DNA of 64,000 bases from Massariosphaeria phaeospora (lineage: Eukaryota > Ascomycota > Dothideomycetes > Pleosporales): contig JAADJZ010000006.1 in assembly GCA_011032825.1 (NCBI GenBank), forward strand, positions 1,612,001 through 1,676,000, in the 5' to 3' direction. Below, piece by piece: positions 44,774 to 56,923 of the stretch; position 1 is the first letter of the stretch, and every line of letters starts with the position of its first letter. The notes beneath the pieces were generated by a model that did not search any database, was not told the origin of the DNA, and worked only from the letters and a program-made list of their open reading frames with translations. Position numbers and translations under genes: made by a program.

Positions 44774-47208
44774 CTAAACGCTGTATCCAGTCTCGCGGAG
44801 GCAGTCGTTGCATCTGTCGTATGCACGGACTGTTCCACGGCCGCAATAGCAGTTTGGGTCAACGGCGGGTGATGTACTAGGCGTTGCGCGGCTGGTAAGA
44901 CCGCTGTCATTTTGTATGGTCACTGGGGCTTTCTTATTTCCTGCTTCTCCTCCTTTTCCCGCACTAAGTGGGACTCGTCTACGGGCTCGCCCTTTAAATA
45001 TTGTTTTTGTGGCCGGCGGGGTGAATACAACCGGGGGGTTAGTGACCGAGAGAGCGGTGTTGCTGGGTACCCGCAACTCCACAAGCGAGTAGAAATAGTC
45101 CAAGACCTCTGGGTATCTTAGCACGCTCGCTCTCCAATCGGCGTCGATTCCGCGTTTGAGCTCTGCATGGGCTTCGGCGATTTGCCCCTGGAGCTGGCTG
45201 ATGTACATGGGGTGAATGGGAGGGTGTCCGCTATACTGCATGTAGATTGAGTAATTCGGAAGAGATGCTAGGTATGACGAGTGTGCTTGCTTGCGCGTAG
45301 ACGTGAGTCGCTCAAATGCGTTGAGAATATGTTGGCGAGCATGAGAGATGACCCAAGTCCTGGCGGTATGTCAGTACAGCATTGCAGCTTGTTGAGTATA
45401 TAGTGTATGCGTGCCTTATTTCCGCGGTCATCTCTTCCATAACACGTGCCTCGGCCTGTTTGACAGCGATATTGAGGTGGTCTGCCTCGCACGGACAGTC
45501 GGCAGTAGATGGCTTGTTGCAGATAGCGCAGTCTGGAGCAAAAGCTTCGCTTGGTGGTGGGGGAGAAGTGATACGCGCTTCATTGGTAGTGTCGTCAGCA
45601 ACAGGTTCGTTGCTTGACTCCTCGGCTTCCTGGTCCTCACTTATAGTAGCGAGTGTTATATCGGGTACTTCGTTACCGTGCGATTTTGTTGAATCCGCAT
45701 CCGAGCCACTATCCGAGCCAATGTTCAAAGGAGAAGCTGCGATTGCAATATCCTCGAGGTGATCGGCGAAATGCTTGCAGGTGTCAACCATCCCGCCTTG
45801 TGTCCATTGCTGGCATAGATGACACCACTGAGGAGGCCAATCTGGTCCCATCTCATGATCCTCTCTAAGGTGCTCAATCCAATCCTCTCGACAGGGAAAC
45901 GGCTCGTTGCTTTGTTGACAATCAGTGTCGAGGCATGAATACGGCTGCAGATCCTGGATGAGGTGTTTGCTAGATCCATTAGCAGCTGTCTTCAACATTC
46001 GTTCTCAAGTTGGATGCTTACTTCCACTCGCGTTTAGTGCGAAATAAGGCCGTTTTACCGCAATAACCACATACAAGCGGACGGTTTCTAGCACTCCTCG
46101 GAAACGAGGGCAGTCTTGATCTACTATTACCAGCTAAAGCAGAGAACATTGAAGGAGCGCTGACGGAAGGGAGACTCGTAGGAGGCACAGAGCTCCCAAG
46201 ACCCGAGTCGTGGAATAACGTAGACTTAGGCAACTCGCTCGAGGTCTGGGAGATCTCGTATGACTCCATTTCGCTTTGAAGATTGACATCCCTAGCTGCA
46301 GCTAATCTGTTGTATCGCTCGAGGTTCAACTGACCTAGACGATCTGCTAGGGCTTCTGGTGCCTCCTTATATCTGGATCTAACTATATCTGAGAAATACA
46401 GGTAAGCTCCGTGATCAGCAGCTTCCTTGAGAGTGGCGCCTTGGGCATCCTCGGATAACGGGAGGAAAGACTCGATCGAAGAGTGCAGCTCATTCAAAAG
46501 CTGTACGTATTCTTGGAGGTCCGCGATGCACTCATGGAGCGTGTCGTCTTCATCCACGTCTCGTTCGTCGGTACTTGTGCTCGAATCTCCGTCGGTGCTG
46601 TGTTCGGTCTCCTCAAATTGATGGATGAGTGCCTGTAGATGATTCCTCGCATGAAACACCAGCTCCTGGTCTTGCACTCTCCATTTGCCTATCAGCTTAG
46701 GTATTCCTACAGAGATTTATTAGCCAACCATAGAACCTGACGAATTCATTGACTTACTTCGAGACAGTATTGAAGATATCTCGACTAAAAATAGTAATAC
46801 GGTTTCGATTACCTCCTTAGCCTCTGTTGCGAACTGATCCAGCCGCCCATCACCGACCGAGTAGGCTTCACCCCAAATCTGTAATATCTTGAGATTGCGG
46901 CGCAGTGTATTCGCGTCTTCTTCTCCACTTCCGGTATCTGGCTGCAAGTTGAGCAAGAAAAGCGAGAGATAGCCAGTACAAGCCTGATATATGGCTTGTA
47001 TCTTGTGTTCATCAGGTCCTGTGTGACCAACGTTTGCTGACTGCTGCCAGCGTTGTATATCGTCGAACTTGGCAGACAACTCTGATTCTGCCAGAGACAG
47101 GTCGGCAAACATGCTCTCGGAAAGCATCGGTCGCTCGGCAGATAGGAACCCTTGGGTGGTCTGCTGGCGGCTGGTGCCACTCGGATCCATGGCGTCATTC
47201 GTGTTCAT
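44774..47208 (-). CDS. Fungal multi-zinc-finger protein (C2H2-like), unknown role
   Basis: Exons 46758-47208, 46022-46706, 45415-45969 and 44774-45359 join in perfect phase to 758 residues. The N-terminal half is helical (LSLAESELSAKFDDIQRW, coiled-coil-like, and LHECIADLQEYVQLLNELHS). From about residue 360 come Cys/His motifs: CGYCGK, CLDTDC with a downstream HLREDH, CHLCQQW with CKHFADHLE, then CAICNKPSTADCPCEADHL, and a C-terminal CYCGRGTVRAYDRCNDCL. The stretch ELKRGIDADWRASVLRYPEV recurs in many ascomycete proteins of this type, some annotated only as C2H2 or HET-associated. The third intron (45360-45414) begins with GC instead of GT. The gene is head to head with a DUF7580 gene. Nucleic-acid or protein binding is likely; the role is unknown. 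Confidence 0.85.
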
Positions 47209-47625
47209 ACTGAGATGCTGAGGGTGAAAGTCACCATAGACTTTCAGTTGGCAGATTGCGGTGCTCTAAAAGGCCAACATCTGTGGACGATGCCCGAGCC
47301 TCATTCACGAACTAGCCTGAGGTTGCTCGGTCTTCATTCGACTGGTGGGACGACAAGGCCGTAAGCGTGCAACAGACTGAAACAAAATGGACATGCTTGT
47401 TTCCAGGTCGAGAATACTTTCATTTCCCGGAAGACCTATGTCAGGCGTGGTGGAGAGAGATGGACAACGTCGAGTGTTGCGTGGTTGCTTCCAAGATTGT
47501 GGTGATGAAACCTAAACTAGCCCAAGATGGGTTAGCCGCTGCTTACGTGGGGTTGAACCCCTCTCATTCTGCATCAGATCAGGCTGAGCACTCCACTCAC
47601 CTCGTAAACATATTTGAACTTCAGC
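47209..47625. promoter_or_regulatory. Divergent spacer between zinc-finger and DUF7580 genes
   Basis: 417 bases between two divergent start codons, presumably holding both promoters. Nothing more specific was seen. Confidence 0.45.
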
Positions 47626-49618
47626 ATGTCTGGTATAGAAGTCGCTGGGTTGGCTCTCGGTGCTATTCCAGTCCTAATTGAGGCCATCAAAGCTTACCAG
47701 GACGCCCACGACAAGATCCAGATCTTCAAGCATGCCACGAGCCAACTGCGGATAGTAGACGGACAGTTTATGGTTTGTAGACTTGCATTTCACAACGAAT
47801 GCCGTCTATTATTGGACCTTATATTTCCAAATCAAACTATCTCTAAGGAGATGGTGGAAGACGCGAATCATCACTTGTGGCGTGATGACGGTACTAAGCA
47901 GCAGCTGGGAGAGCTTCTCAAGGACCACGCAGATGCTTGCGCCACTATTGTTGCAGACACGCATTCGAATATCCAGGAGTTCAAAGTGAGGCTTTCGAAA
48001 TTCCAGGTTCCTGCAGTGAGTACTGCTATGCGCAAGCTTCTTAACTTCGCGTTAACACTTGTACTAGAAAAGCTCTAGTGGAAGACTGCAGCGGGCACGA
48101 TTTGTACTGGAAAAGAGCCGGTTCGAACGAGATATCGCAAACCTCCGCAAAAGAAATGCCGACCTTAGCCTACTGAGATCGCAGCTCATTGCACTCGAGT
48201 CTCGTCCCAAAATCTCGCTTAGCACTGACGGGATGGTAGACCTACGACCAATATCTAAAGTCCGAACCGCTTCTGACATGCTCCATGATACTTTGAAGGA
48301 TGCTTGGTCATGTTTAGACAACCGCCATCTTCACCATCTAGTAAAACTTTGTGTGGAGACTGGACCAGAGTCATGCCGTGACTCTGTAACCCTGGACATG
48401 GCTATCTCATGTGAGATTGCGGATAAATCTCAAAGGTACGCATAGCTTTAATTTATCGGTTCTTTAGGTTGCTTCGATGGCGCCCACAAGAAGTGGGTTG
48501 GTAAAATATAGTGCACTTTATTCTAGGCTGACGGATATAGGGACCAAAGCCGTTTAATCTGTTTGTATGTTCGATCGAATAGCTTCGCTGTGCCGGGCAC
48601 GAGGAAAACAAATCAACTCCAACACTTCGCACAGAGTCTACAACAGTCTCTTCCACCGCCAAAGAAGCAACACCCTGCATCAGCCCCTACTTCGTCTTCT
48701 AAGCCAAACCCCAATTTAGTGCAACAGACTACAACCAATATCAGTCCACTCGCAACGGCTTTTGGACCTACAAGTGGCTCCGGACAGAGCCAAACAGCCC
48801 CGGATTTGGCTACTATCTCCAATGAAACTGACATTTGCAAAATCGCCAGCATTTGTTCATATTTCGAAAAGAGCATACAAAACACTACCTGCAGTCAACC
48901 ATCTACGCATTGTCTAGGTTACCTAAAGTCGACGACCGACTCCAAGTACCTGTTTTACACGCCATCTGCCCCGGGAGTAATCAGTAAGATGTCGTCAGCT
49001 TCTGCTGCAGACGAAGTGACATCGCTCATTACCCTTATCGAGAGGTCCCCAAGAGGCCCATCTGAGGTGCTCCACCAATACGAATTAGCCCTGAAGCTGT
49101 CAAAAAGTGTGCTACAATTTCACGGTACTGCTTGGCTCGGACCTGTCTGGAAACTGAAAGACCTATCCATTTTCGGCTCTGAACTTTCTACCCAATCCTT
49201 GACGACGCTTCACTTGAGCACCCAGTTCGACTCGGAACCGCCCAATGCTGCTGCCAGCGCCCAGTCTCTTCCTACCACACAGGCCGGTGATGCTTCATCC
49301 ACCGACGCATACGCTACGTGGCTTTGCCCCGCCATCTACAATGAAACGCTCTTCAGCCTTGGAGTCGCACTGCTGGAGATTGCCCATTGGCAACCACTTC
49401 GCAGTATGAAAGAGGACGATGCCAACGAATTCTGGACAGCACATCGTCTCGTTCGGGGTCGCCCCCCTTTGGGCGCCAAATATCGAATGCTCGTTGAGAG
49501 GTGCCTTCGGTGTGAATTTGGGGTTGATAGCAAGAGCTTGGAGGACAACGAACTGCAGCAAGCGGTATGGTCAAAAGTAGTCTCCCCTCTGGAAGCCTTG
49601 ATTCGATTCATAGGTTAG
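47626..49618 (+). CDS. DUF7580-type fungal protein
   Basis: Exons 47626-48015, 48068-48435 and 48583-49618 join in frame to 597 residues. It begins MSGIEVAGLALGAIPVLIEA, the amphipathic helical start typical of this ascomycete family and resembling N-terminal helices of HeLo-like and STAND-associated domains. The middle is helical and ends in a Gln/Pro/Ser-rich linker (about 255-300). The C-terminal part has LCPAIYNETLFSLGVALLEI and AHRLVRGRPPLGAKYRMLVE, which resemble the end of a degenerate kinase-like fold seen in DUF7580 proteins. The second intron (48436-48582, 147 bases) is long and may hide a small exon, since a stop-free piece lies just after its first possible acceptor. The function is unknown; relatives are often near incompatibility-type genes. 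Confidence 0.78.
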
Positions 49619-49871
49619 GAGTTACTCCTGCATTATCAAGAGGCGCAACCAAGTCACACGGTAAAATCGTTCAACGCAACAAGATCGTTCCAAATTTGAT
49701 TGGATTGGGCGAGTAAGTACTCGAATTAAGTTATACAATTAAGGAGTGACAAGTTATATGCAACACACTACTATCGCTTCAATGCATAGAATTCGTGACA
49801 TGACCCACAAAACGCCGTACAATGCTAAACCGACTGCTTCTACATCTTTCCGGAGAAGTTCTTCTAGCTGT

Positions 49872-51246
49872 TTAATGAAGAACACCGCCAGCCATCTTAC
49901 ATGCACTGGCCACAGCAGCAGGAGTCGTGGTACGTGTGATGGTATATCTAGAAAGAGTAAGCAAGAGATGGCAAGCAGAAGAAGGAGTACATACACAATG
50001 TGCGCCGTCTTGGTAGTGATGCTTGTGGTAATGAGGCCATGCTTGGTAACGGTCTTGGTAGGTCTGGCGGCCGTGATCGTGACGACGGGGGCAGTGGCCT
50101 CGCCCTTCATCACAGTAACTGGAGGCGGGGTGCTAGTCACTGTGGTTTGGACCTCAGTCGTAATGGTAGCTGTGAGCGTAGCGCCGATGCTCGTCGAAGT
50201 CACGGTAGGCCACTGATCGACGTTCGTATTTGTGACGATGAGCGGCTGAGGGTCTGGAGCACGCGCAGAGAGGCGGGCAGCCCGTGCCTGTACAAAGTTG
50301 TGCTTCTCTGTTTCGAAATCTTTAATCTCGCGGCGGGAGTGGCGGTTGAAGAGCTTGGCGAGCGGGCCGACAGTAGGCCGGATTCTCGCGATGGGATCGT
50401 GAGTGTGCTGGCGGTGGGGCTGTTGGCAGCTAGCAGTCTTGGTTGCCGTGACTTTGGAAACTTCGACGGTGAACTTGGTGAACTTGAGCGTGAGGAGGGG
50501 CTTAGTCGTGGTGGTTGTGGCTCGGGCCGGTGTGAATGTCTTCGTCTGGGTGATCGTCACTGATGCACTTGTTACTGTCTTGGCCTCTAGCAAAGCTGTG
50601 GATGTGTCGGTTGTGGTGGTAGTCGTGGCTGGGTGGTGTTAGATTGATAGTTCAACTCGACTGTTGATAACTGCACTTACTGTCCAGTGGCGTTGACACG
50701 AGGGTGGCAGTTACGGTGGGTGTAACCTAATCGGGAGAGTTGGTTTATGGCTTTATCATTTGGACGAAGTTACTCACAGTTGAGGTTGACTGGGGCCCAA
50801 CAGACAAGTCAAAATCGCGCTCGTAGGCGACCGAATCTCCACCATTGTTGCTAATGATCAGTACAGACCAGTCTCCGGAGAAAAGCTGGGATTTAGTAAT
50901 AGGACAGGTAGACATCATGTCTGTGTCGTCAGGCTTCAGTTTCGTATTTGAACACAACGTCTGGTTTCCATTGGGATCAATGAGTAGGTTAAAGGCAACA
51001 TCGTCATTACAGCCTTCAGAACTATTAGCAAACGGTAACGAGGATTACATTGTGGGTGGATTTACCATCGAACTGCGTTACGAATGAGAATCCTTCACTG
51101 GAAAGCGAATTTTGAAAATAAGAGCCTCCGTTTTGGAAGTCCATGCCGTACGAGACACAAGTGCCAGCAACATCCTGTGCCACTGCTGTTCGTGGCCAGA
51201 ATGCTGCAAGTACCACTGTAGAAGCGAGAGAGTTTCGATATGCCAT
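49872..51246 (-). CDS. Secreted or cell-surface Thr-rich fungal protein
   Basis: Exons 51066-51246, 50778-51013, 50681-50726, 49995-50628 and 49872-49947 join in frame to 390 residues. A signal peptide (about 1-24, MAYRNSLASTVVLAAFW, then PRTAVAQ) precedes a Cys-containing globular domain (CVSYGMDFQNGGSYFQNSLS, CPITKSQLFSGDWSVLIISN, YERDFDLSVGPQSTST). The remainder is Thr/Val/Ser-rich, likely O-glycosylated, with a RRE/RAARLSARAP patch that looks like a processing site and an end with a single Cys (ACKMAGGVLH). This layout is common in ascomycete hypothetical surface proteins. There is no GPI signal or catalytic motif. The function is unknown. Confidence 0.82.
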
Positions 51247-53942
51247 GACTGCGATATCGGACAAATGGATTAATTGAAGGGTAAAAGAAAGTGACGGGAA
51301 CGTGGACAACAGATGGGAAGGTTGTTTGACGAGATTCTAACGAGCGTACCCATCTTTTAAGAAACCATGGCGACTGATACTTGATGGACTCAACCCTTAG
51401 CGGAGCCGATGTCCTCCGTGCTCTAGGCCGCACAGGTACGACGGGAAGATGCCTCTAGCAGAACTACGGTAGGGCATTGACCACGAGTCGATGTCTACCC
51501 AGACCAAGAGTTGCTAGATGCACAACATGTGGTCAACGCGCCTAAACCCTGACGCTCGGTTAAGGTTCGTTCACCATGAGCCACGGTTATCTTAGGTTAG
51601 CACGGCGTAAACGCCATTGTGCGTACATCAGCCATTTTCGGATATAAGCTAGGAGTTTTCACTGAGCTTTTCGAGGCTAGCATTGCCGACATATGTCGTA
51701 TAACAGCGTTTACTCCGGAGGATTCTTGAACGGCGAATTAGCGATGGAAGGGTGGTGAGAGTCGGAAGCCAGCCATGCAGCTGGAAGGCCAACACCTATG
51801 ACGAGAGCATGATTTTCGCGACAAACTTCTGTGGCGCAATCGGCACTAAATCCTCCGCTCCGGATAAACAGAAATTTCAAATTCCCGAGCTATCGCAACA
51901 CCGGAGGCGCTTGCGGTCACGCTGCTGGTTCGTGCCTGGCTGTTTGTGCCGAGCTCCAGGGTTTCACGCCGTGCTGGCACCCACTAGACTACGGCAAACA
52001 AAAGGCTTGATTCAAGCCTGGTGGAGAAGGATTCCGGTGATAAGAAGCTAAGGCATGCTAGTTTACTTCTAGTCCAGGGCGTGTCCGGAGAATACAGCGG
52101 GGAGCCATTTTCGAGTGACAGACTCAATGCATCGTCGCACCACGTACAAATCCAAGGAATTGTCAAGCTGCTGTGCAAGCAAGAAACACACGTGGCGATC
52201 AGACCCAATGATCCACACGATTGGGACATGGCGTCATGTCAACTCTGTAGGAATCTCCCGATTTGTTACACTGTTTCTGGTCAACAAAGCGTTCAAAATG
52301 CGAATCAGAAAGATATGGAAGTAGGATTCGCTAGACATAGGATGGTGTGTTAGTTGCTAAAGTGCTACTAATCCACAGATAAGCAACCCCTGTTCGAGGC
52401 TCAAGTGGAGTAGGGAGAACTGCCGGTATACTGATGCTCTCCGCTCCCGGCTGCAATGTCATGGCACTGACATGTGTGGTCACAGCCACATGGTGGTTCA
52501 AATGCAATGACCTCAGCTGCAGTACCACGATAATGTTCTCCGATAGACCCTGGACAGTCGGATTCGATAGGTACATGAAGGCGTCGCTATAGTCACGCGG
52601 CGGTACTGGGGATTCAAGGACTCCTCTGGGAAAACAGACGCCGTAGCCATGGTATCGGAAGAATCGACGTACCTTGAGGCTAACAAGAGTGTTCCTGGTA
52701 AAAGGTAGAGAGTTATTGTGATGGCTGAGGTCGATGATGCGTTCAGCGGATAAGTCGGTCTAAGCCAAACTGGGCCACTAGCGTCCTGTCTGTGCCTTAA
52801 TTTAACTCCTCGTTACCCTCCAAGTCCCGATCACAGCCTCGCTATTTCCGAAGACTTCATTCATCCTACCATCGATGCGCGGGGAGCTCGCTCATCACCC
52901 TTGTCTATTCGAATGATTCTAAAAGGCATGAGCAGGAAACTGGACGTTGTGGCGCCCGTGGTTTATTAATAGACGGGGAGACGTCTAGCCGTGTTCTATC
53001 AACCACAGCGCTCAATAGTCTAAAGATTCTAATTCACGCTGCCGCATCCACGCCGGACGTCTTAAGTGGGTCAACTGGACATCGGCCATGCTACGTCGAG
53101 TGCCGGGATGATGTGGCTTCCTAGCGTGGATGTCGTCGAACAGTAGCATGGCGCCTGTGTGACCGCACATGCACTGTGGCGGCGGATGTGGAGAAGTCGA
53201 AAGCTTGCGATATCGTCGGACCGTCCCATGGGTTACGTCCAAGCTCAATCTCTTCCATTTGTTGGGATTTCCCTGCCTCACCTCGGCCAGCCGGTAACAA
53301 CCCCTTTTCTCCACGAGCCTCGACGCCACTTCACGTTCTCCGGTGCCTACTCCAGAAGCTAGGAGCACTAAAATTCGGTCTCCTATACCTAGTTGAGGCC
53401 ACTAGGAATTGGGGATCCGATAAACTCAGGCCCTGATACTGAAGTCCGGCCAGATTTCTCTGACTGGCCATTTGCGTTCAGTATCCTCCGCATACCGATG
53501 ACACTATCAAGCTTTTGCTAAACACTCGGCTGCGTTGTACGTCCTATTCTAGAAGCCCAGTACTATTCAGGTAAGTCGTACACACGGCAATCGGTATCAT
53601 GGCCTCTACCTTAGGCTGTGACGAGATCGATATGCGCCTGTGTATGCTTCCGGTTGATCTAGGCACCGCATGGCCATGCCTCGTGCATGACAGCTGCCGG
53701 ACCGTAAATCCCATTGTTGCCACTGTCATCGAGGATTGAGTGTGCGGTATCCCGTGCTGACGTTACTTGGAGCTGAAAGTATATGTAGGCTGTTGTCTTT
53801 CACAAGGTCCCGCCTTCCTGTCAATCACACTTTCATTTCCGCAGCATTTTCACAGCTCTTGGATCTTGACTATCGTTTGTTGTCCTTGATTCATTTCTTG
53901 AACACTTCATTTTTTCTTACCCCGTTGGGTTGACTTCTGAAG
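51247..53942. other. Long intergenic region with one possible gene remnant
   Basis: 2.7 kb between a secreted protein gene and the laccase. Apart from the open stretch at 52331-52759 nothing coding was recognised. The final few hundred bases are the laccase promoter; a TATAT element lies near 53780. Confidence 0.5.
52331..52759 (-). CDS. Possible exon or gene remnant, unknown family
   Basis: A 143-codon open stretch on the minus strand directly follows a CTTAG acceptor-like site (52760-52764). It reads like protein (ERIIDLSHHNN, RRFFRYHGYGVCFPRGVLES, GVAYLWISSTLATNTPSYV) with balanced codon use. No convincing upstream exon or start was found in the 500 bases upstream, so it may be the last exon of a degraded gene or a chance frame. 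No family was recognised. Confidence 0.3.
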   Translation of the reverse strand, partial: TDLSAERIIDLSHHNNSLPFTRNTLVSLKVRRFFRYHGYGVCFPRGVLESPVPPRDYSDAFMYLSNPTVQGLSENIIVVLQLRSLHLNHHVAVTTHVSAMTLQPGAESISIPAVLPTPLEPRTGVAYLWISSTLATNTPSYV

Positions 53943-55815
53943 ATGCACTTCTACGGCCTAACTGGCAGTTTACTGCTCTCGTTTGCCTCTAATACCGTGT
54001 CTGAAAAGATCCCTGCTAATCACATGCTATGGGGACCCCAAGGACCTCCCAGGACCCTTCAAGTACGCCAAGCGACAGCTACATCTGCTGCACCCGCTTC
54101 GACGAGAGTTGCAGACTCTGCGTGCTCTAATGGACCGTTGACGCGTCAGTGTTGGTCCAACGGTTTCAACGCTGCTACCGACTTCGATGCTAAGTGGCCA
54201 ACGACTGGCCGGACGGTGTCATATAACTTGGAAATCACCAACGGCAAATGCAACCCGGATGGCAATGGAGAAAAGCCGTGCCAACTGTTCAATAATCAAT
54301 ATCCTGGACCTGTTATTTCAGCAAGTAAGTCTTCTCCTTCTGTACCGATTGTTTCTGCTGCTGACATATATGTTAGATTGGGGCGACACTATCTTAGTGA
54401 CAGTAAAGAATTCCTTGCAAGGGAATGGCACCGGCATACATTGGCATGGAATTCGAATGCTCAACAACAATCCCAACGACGGAGTGCCTGGAATCACCGA
54501 GTGCCCATTGGCCCCCGCCGACACGACTACATACACTTTCCAAGCAACTCAGCACGGCACTACTTGGTACCACTCCCATTTTTCCTCTCAATACGGTGAA
54601 GGAGCTGTTGGTGCTATTGTCATCAATGGACCTGCCTCGGCGAATTACGATATTGATTTAGGGCCATATGTTATCAACGATTACTACTATGCTACCTCAT
54701 GGCAAGTTGGGATCCAAAGCCATAACAATCTGCAAATGGGTGGACCACCCCCACCTGCCGACACTATGATGATTAATGGCACGAACAAGAACGCAGCTGG
54801 CGGAGGAAAATATGGTAAAGTCAGCATGAAGAAGGGGAAAAAGTACCGCCTACGCCTCATCAATGCCTCTGTGGACAACACTGTTCGCGTCTCTCTCGAC
54901 AATCATCAGTTCCAGGTTATCAGCTCCGACCTCATCCCTATCAAGCCCTATAACGCGCAATGGGTGCTTCTTGCTGTCGGCCAACGGTACGACGTTGTCA
55001 TCACAGCTAGCCAGACCGTGGAGAACTACTGGTTCAGGGCCGAGGTTGTCAGTGCATGCCGCAACTCCAACAACTTCTACGGACGCAGCATCTTCAGCTA
55101 CGAGGGCGCAAGCAGCAACGACCCAACCTCATCCGCCTTCTCGGACCCAGGCTCGTGCGTCGACGAAAGCCCCCTAGTGCCCTGGGTCCCCAACACCGTC
55201 GGCAACTCAGCCGACTTCATCCAGCAAGCCGACAACCTCGACATCGACCTCACCCAAGAGCAAGTCGCCACCAACGGCAAGAACATCGTCGTGTGGGGCG
55301 TCAACCTCACGGCCATCAACGTCAACTGGGACAAGCCCACGGCGCAATACGTCAAAGACAAGAACACCGATTACCCCACCGCGCTCAACCTCATCGAGAT
55401 CCCCAACGAGGGCGTCTGGTCCTACTGGATCATCCAAGCCACGCCCGGCACCCCCGTCCCGCTGCCGCACCCCATCCACCTGCACGGCCACGACTTCTAC
55501 GTCCTCGGCGCGGGGTCTGGCACCTTCGATCCCGGCAGCACGCCCAAGACGTTGACGTACCAGAACCCGCCGCGCCGCGACACCGCCATCCTGCCCGGCG
55601 GCGGCTGGCTGGCCATCGCCTTCCCCACGGACAATCCCGGCGCGTGGCTCATGCACTGCCATATTGCGTGGCACGTGGCCGATGGGCTGGCCGTGCAGTT
55701 CCTCGAGTCTAAAGATACGATGCCGGTTGGTGGCGCGGCGTGGGATAAGACGTGCGCGAACTGGAAGAATTACTCGCCGAATATGCCGTACCCGAAGTCG
55801 GATTCGGGGTTGTGA
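53943..55815 (+). CDS. Secreted laccase (multicopper oxidase)
   Basis: Oxidises phenols with four-electron reduction of oxygen to water; extracellular. Exons 53943-54324 and 54377-55815 give 606 residues. A short hydrophobic N-terminus (LTGSLLLSFASNTVS) is the likely signal peptide, followed by a propeptide-like segment. The four copper motifs are present: HWHG (about 149), WYHSHFSSQYGEG (about 193), HPIHLHGHDF (about 490) and HCHIAWHVADGLAVQFLE (about 553). The axial T1 position, ten residues after the Cys, is Leu. The C-terminus PKSDSGL is the ascomycete laccase tail, which is cleaved after DSG in relatives and plugs the oxygen channel. The last third of the coding sequence is much more GC-rich than the first. 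Roles in the family include lignin or phenolic degradation and pigment formation; which applies cannot be told. Confidence 0.95.
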
Positions 55816-56923
55816 GGGGTCCTGGACGGCGGTTTAATCATACGATCATTAGTTAGCGGGTGCTTGTAATGTCTGAGTTCCGTTTTTGGAAATGTCGGGA
55901 GGGGGTGTGTAGTTTGTATATATGTATGTATGGAATGTTCAGTCGATCTTTATATGTCTGGAGGCCCGCATGGCATGATTCGAGCAGGTGCACGGAATGT
56001 ATCTGCTTCGCTTTACCGGTCAGTTCATAGTGCCACATCCGTCCTCATACGAGACCCAGAAATAAACCCCCATCTCACAAAGCTACATCGCCGAACACAG
56101 CAGCTTATCCTTCCTTACTCAATATGGTGTAGAACCGCAGCGGTCTCTCCGCAAACGCCAAAACCTCCAGAGGTCTTGTCTTGCAACGGTCGGTTTAGAA
56201 GCCTCACCAAATTGAGATTTTTGCCCGCAAAAATAATATTCTATCAATCACAATAACACATTAACGCATAGATATTTTTTTATAGAAATTGAAGAAGGAT
56301 TATCGCATATACTCACTTAACCTTCATATAAATCTTAAAGAAAATTTATTAAAGTTGAAAATTCGTTAGTACGCTTTTTGAAGAGAAATGAAGAAAAATC
56401 ACCTTTTTATATATGACTTTCTTCAACTACTATAATAAAATTCTATATCAAGTAGGAATATTAAGCGTATCTATGTAAATCTTTGCATTAAGTTTGTAGA
56501 TAAAAATACGTTGTTGTTTGTATATTACAAAGGTTACAAGAGCTGCTTTTTATACTTTCTTTACTAAAAATCGCAGCTTAGCTGCTGTACGGCTCGGCAG
56601 GTGTCATATTAGTCTAGATAGAATAGACGGGACTGCTTTGAATCTTTCTAGACATAGGACTTGTGGAAAAAGAACATTGGCGGATGGAGTTATGTTGGTA
56701 TAAAAAACTTGGTGAGGAGAATGAGAAGAGCTTGCGCGTAGGTTCTACGTCTAGTGCTACCCCTTTTTACCTCACACACATCATGCATGAAGTCCAGAAA
56801 TGAGCGGGGTCATGCTTCAGGATCTATTTCAAACCCTATGCAGATCCACCGTCTTCGCCTCCGTGTGTTGTGTTTTTTAGCCAGAGCCTCTAAAAAGCAG
56901 CAACACAGCTCAGCTCTTCCAAT
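55816..56923. other. Intergenic region containing an AT-rich island
   Basis: 1.1 kb between convergent genes. Most of it (56210-56760) is very AT-rich, unlike the rest of the window. No coding frame is supported. Confidence 0.65.
56210..56760. repeat. AT-rich island, possible RIP-degraded transposon remnant
   Basis: Base composition shifts abruptly to long A/T runs (for example around 56260-56340 and 56390-56480) between GC-rich genes. Short fragments at 56540-56700 retain protein-like frames broken by stops. This is what repeat-induced point mutation leaves behind in many Pezizomycotina, but the original element cannot be identified from this sequence alone. Confidence 0.5.

Noticed and set aside
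55207..55674. 155-codon frame antisense to the laccase, and a 218-codon frame in another + frame at 55056-55712
   Set aside because: Both are produced by the strong third-position GC bias of the laccase 3' end.
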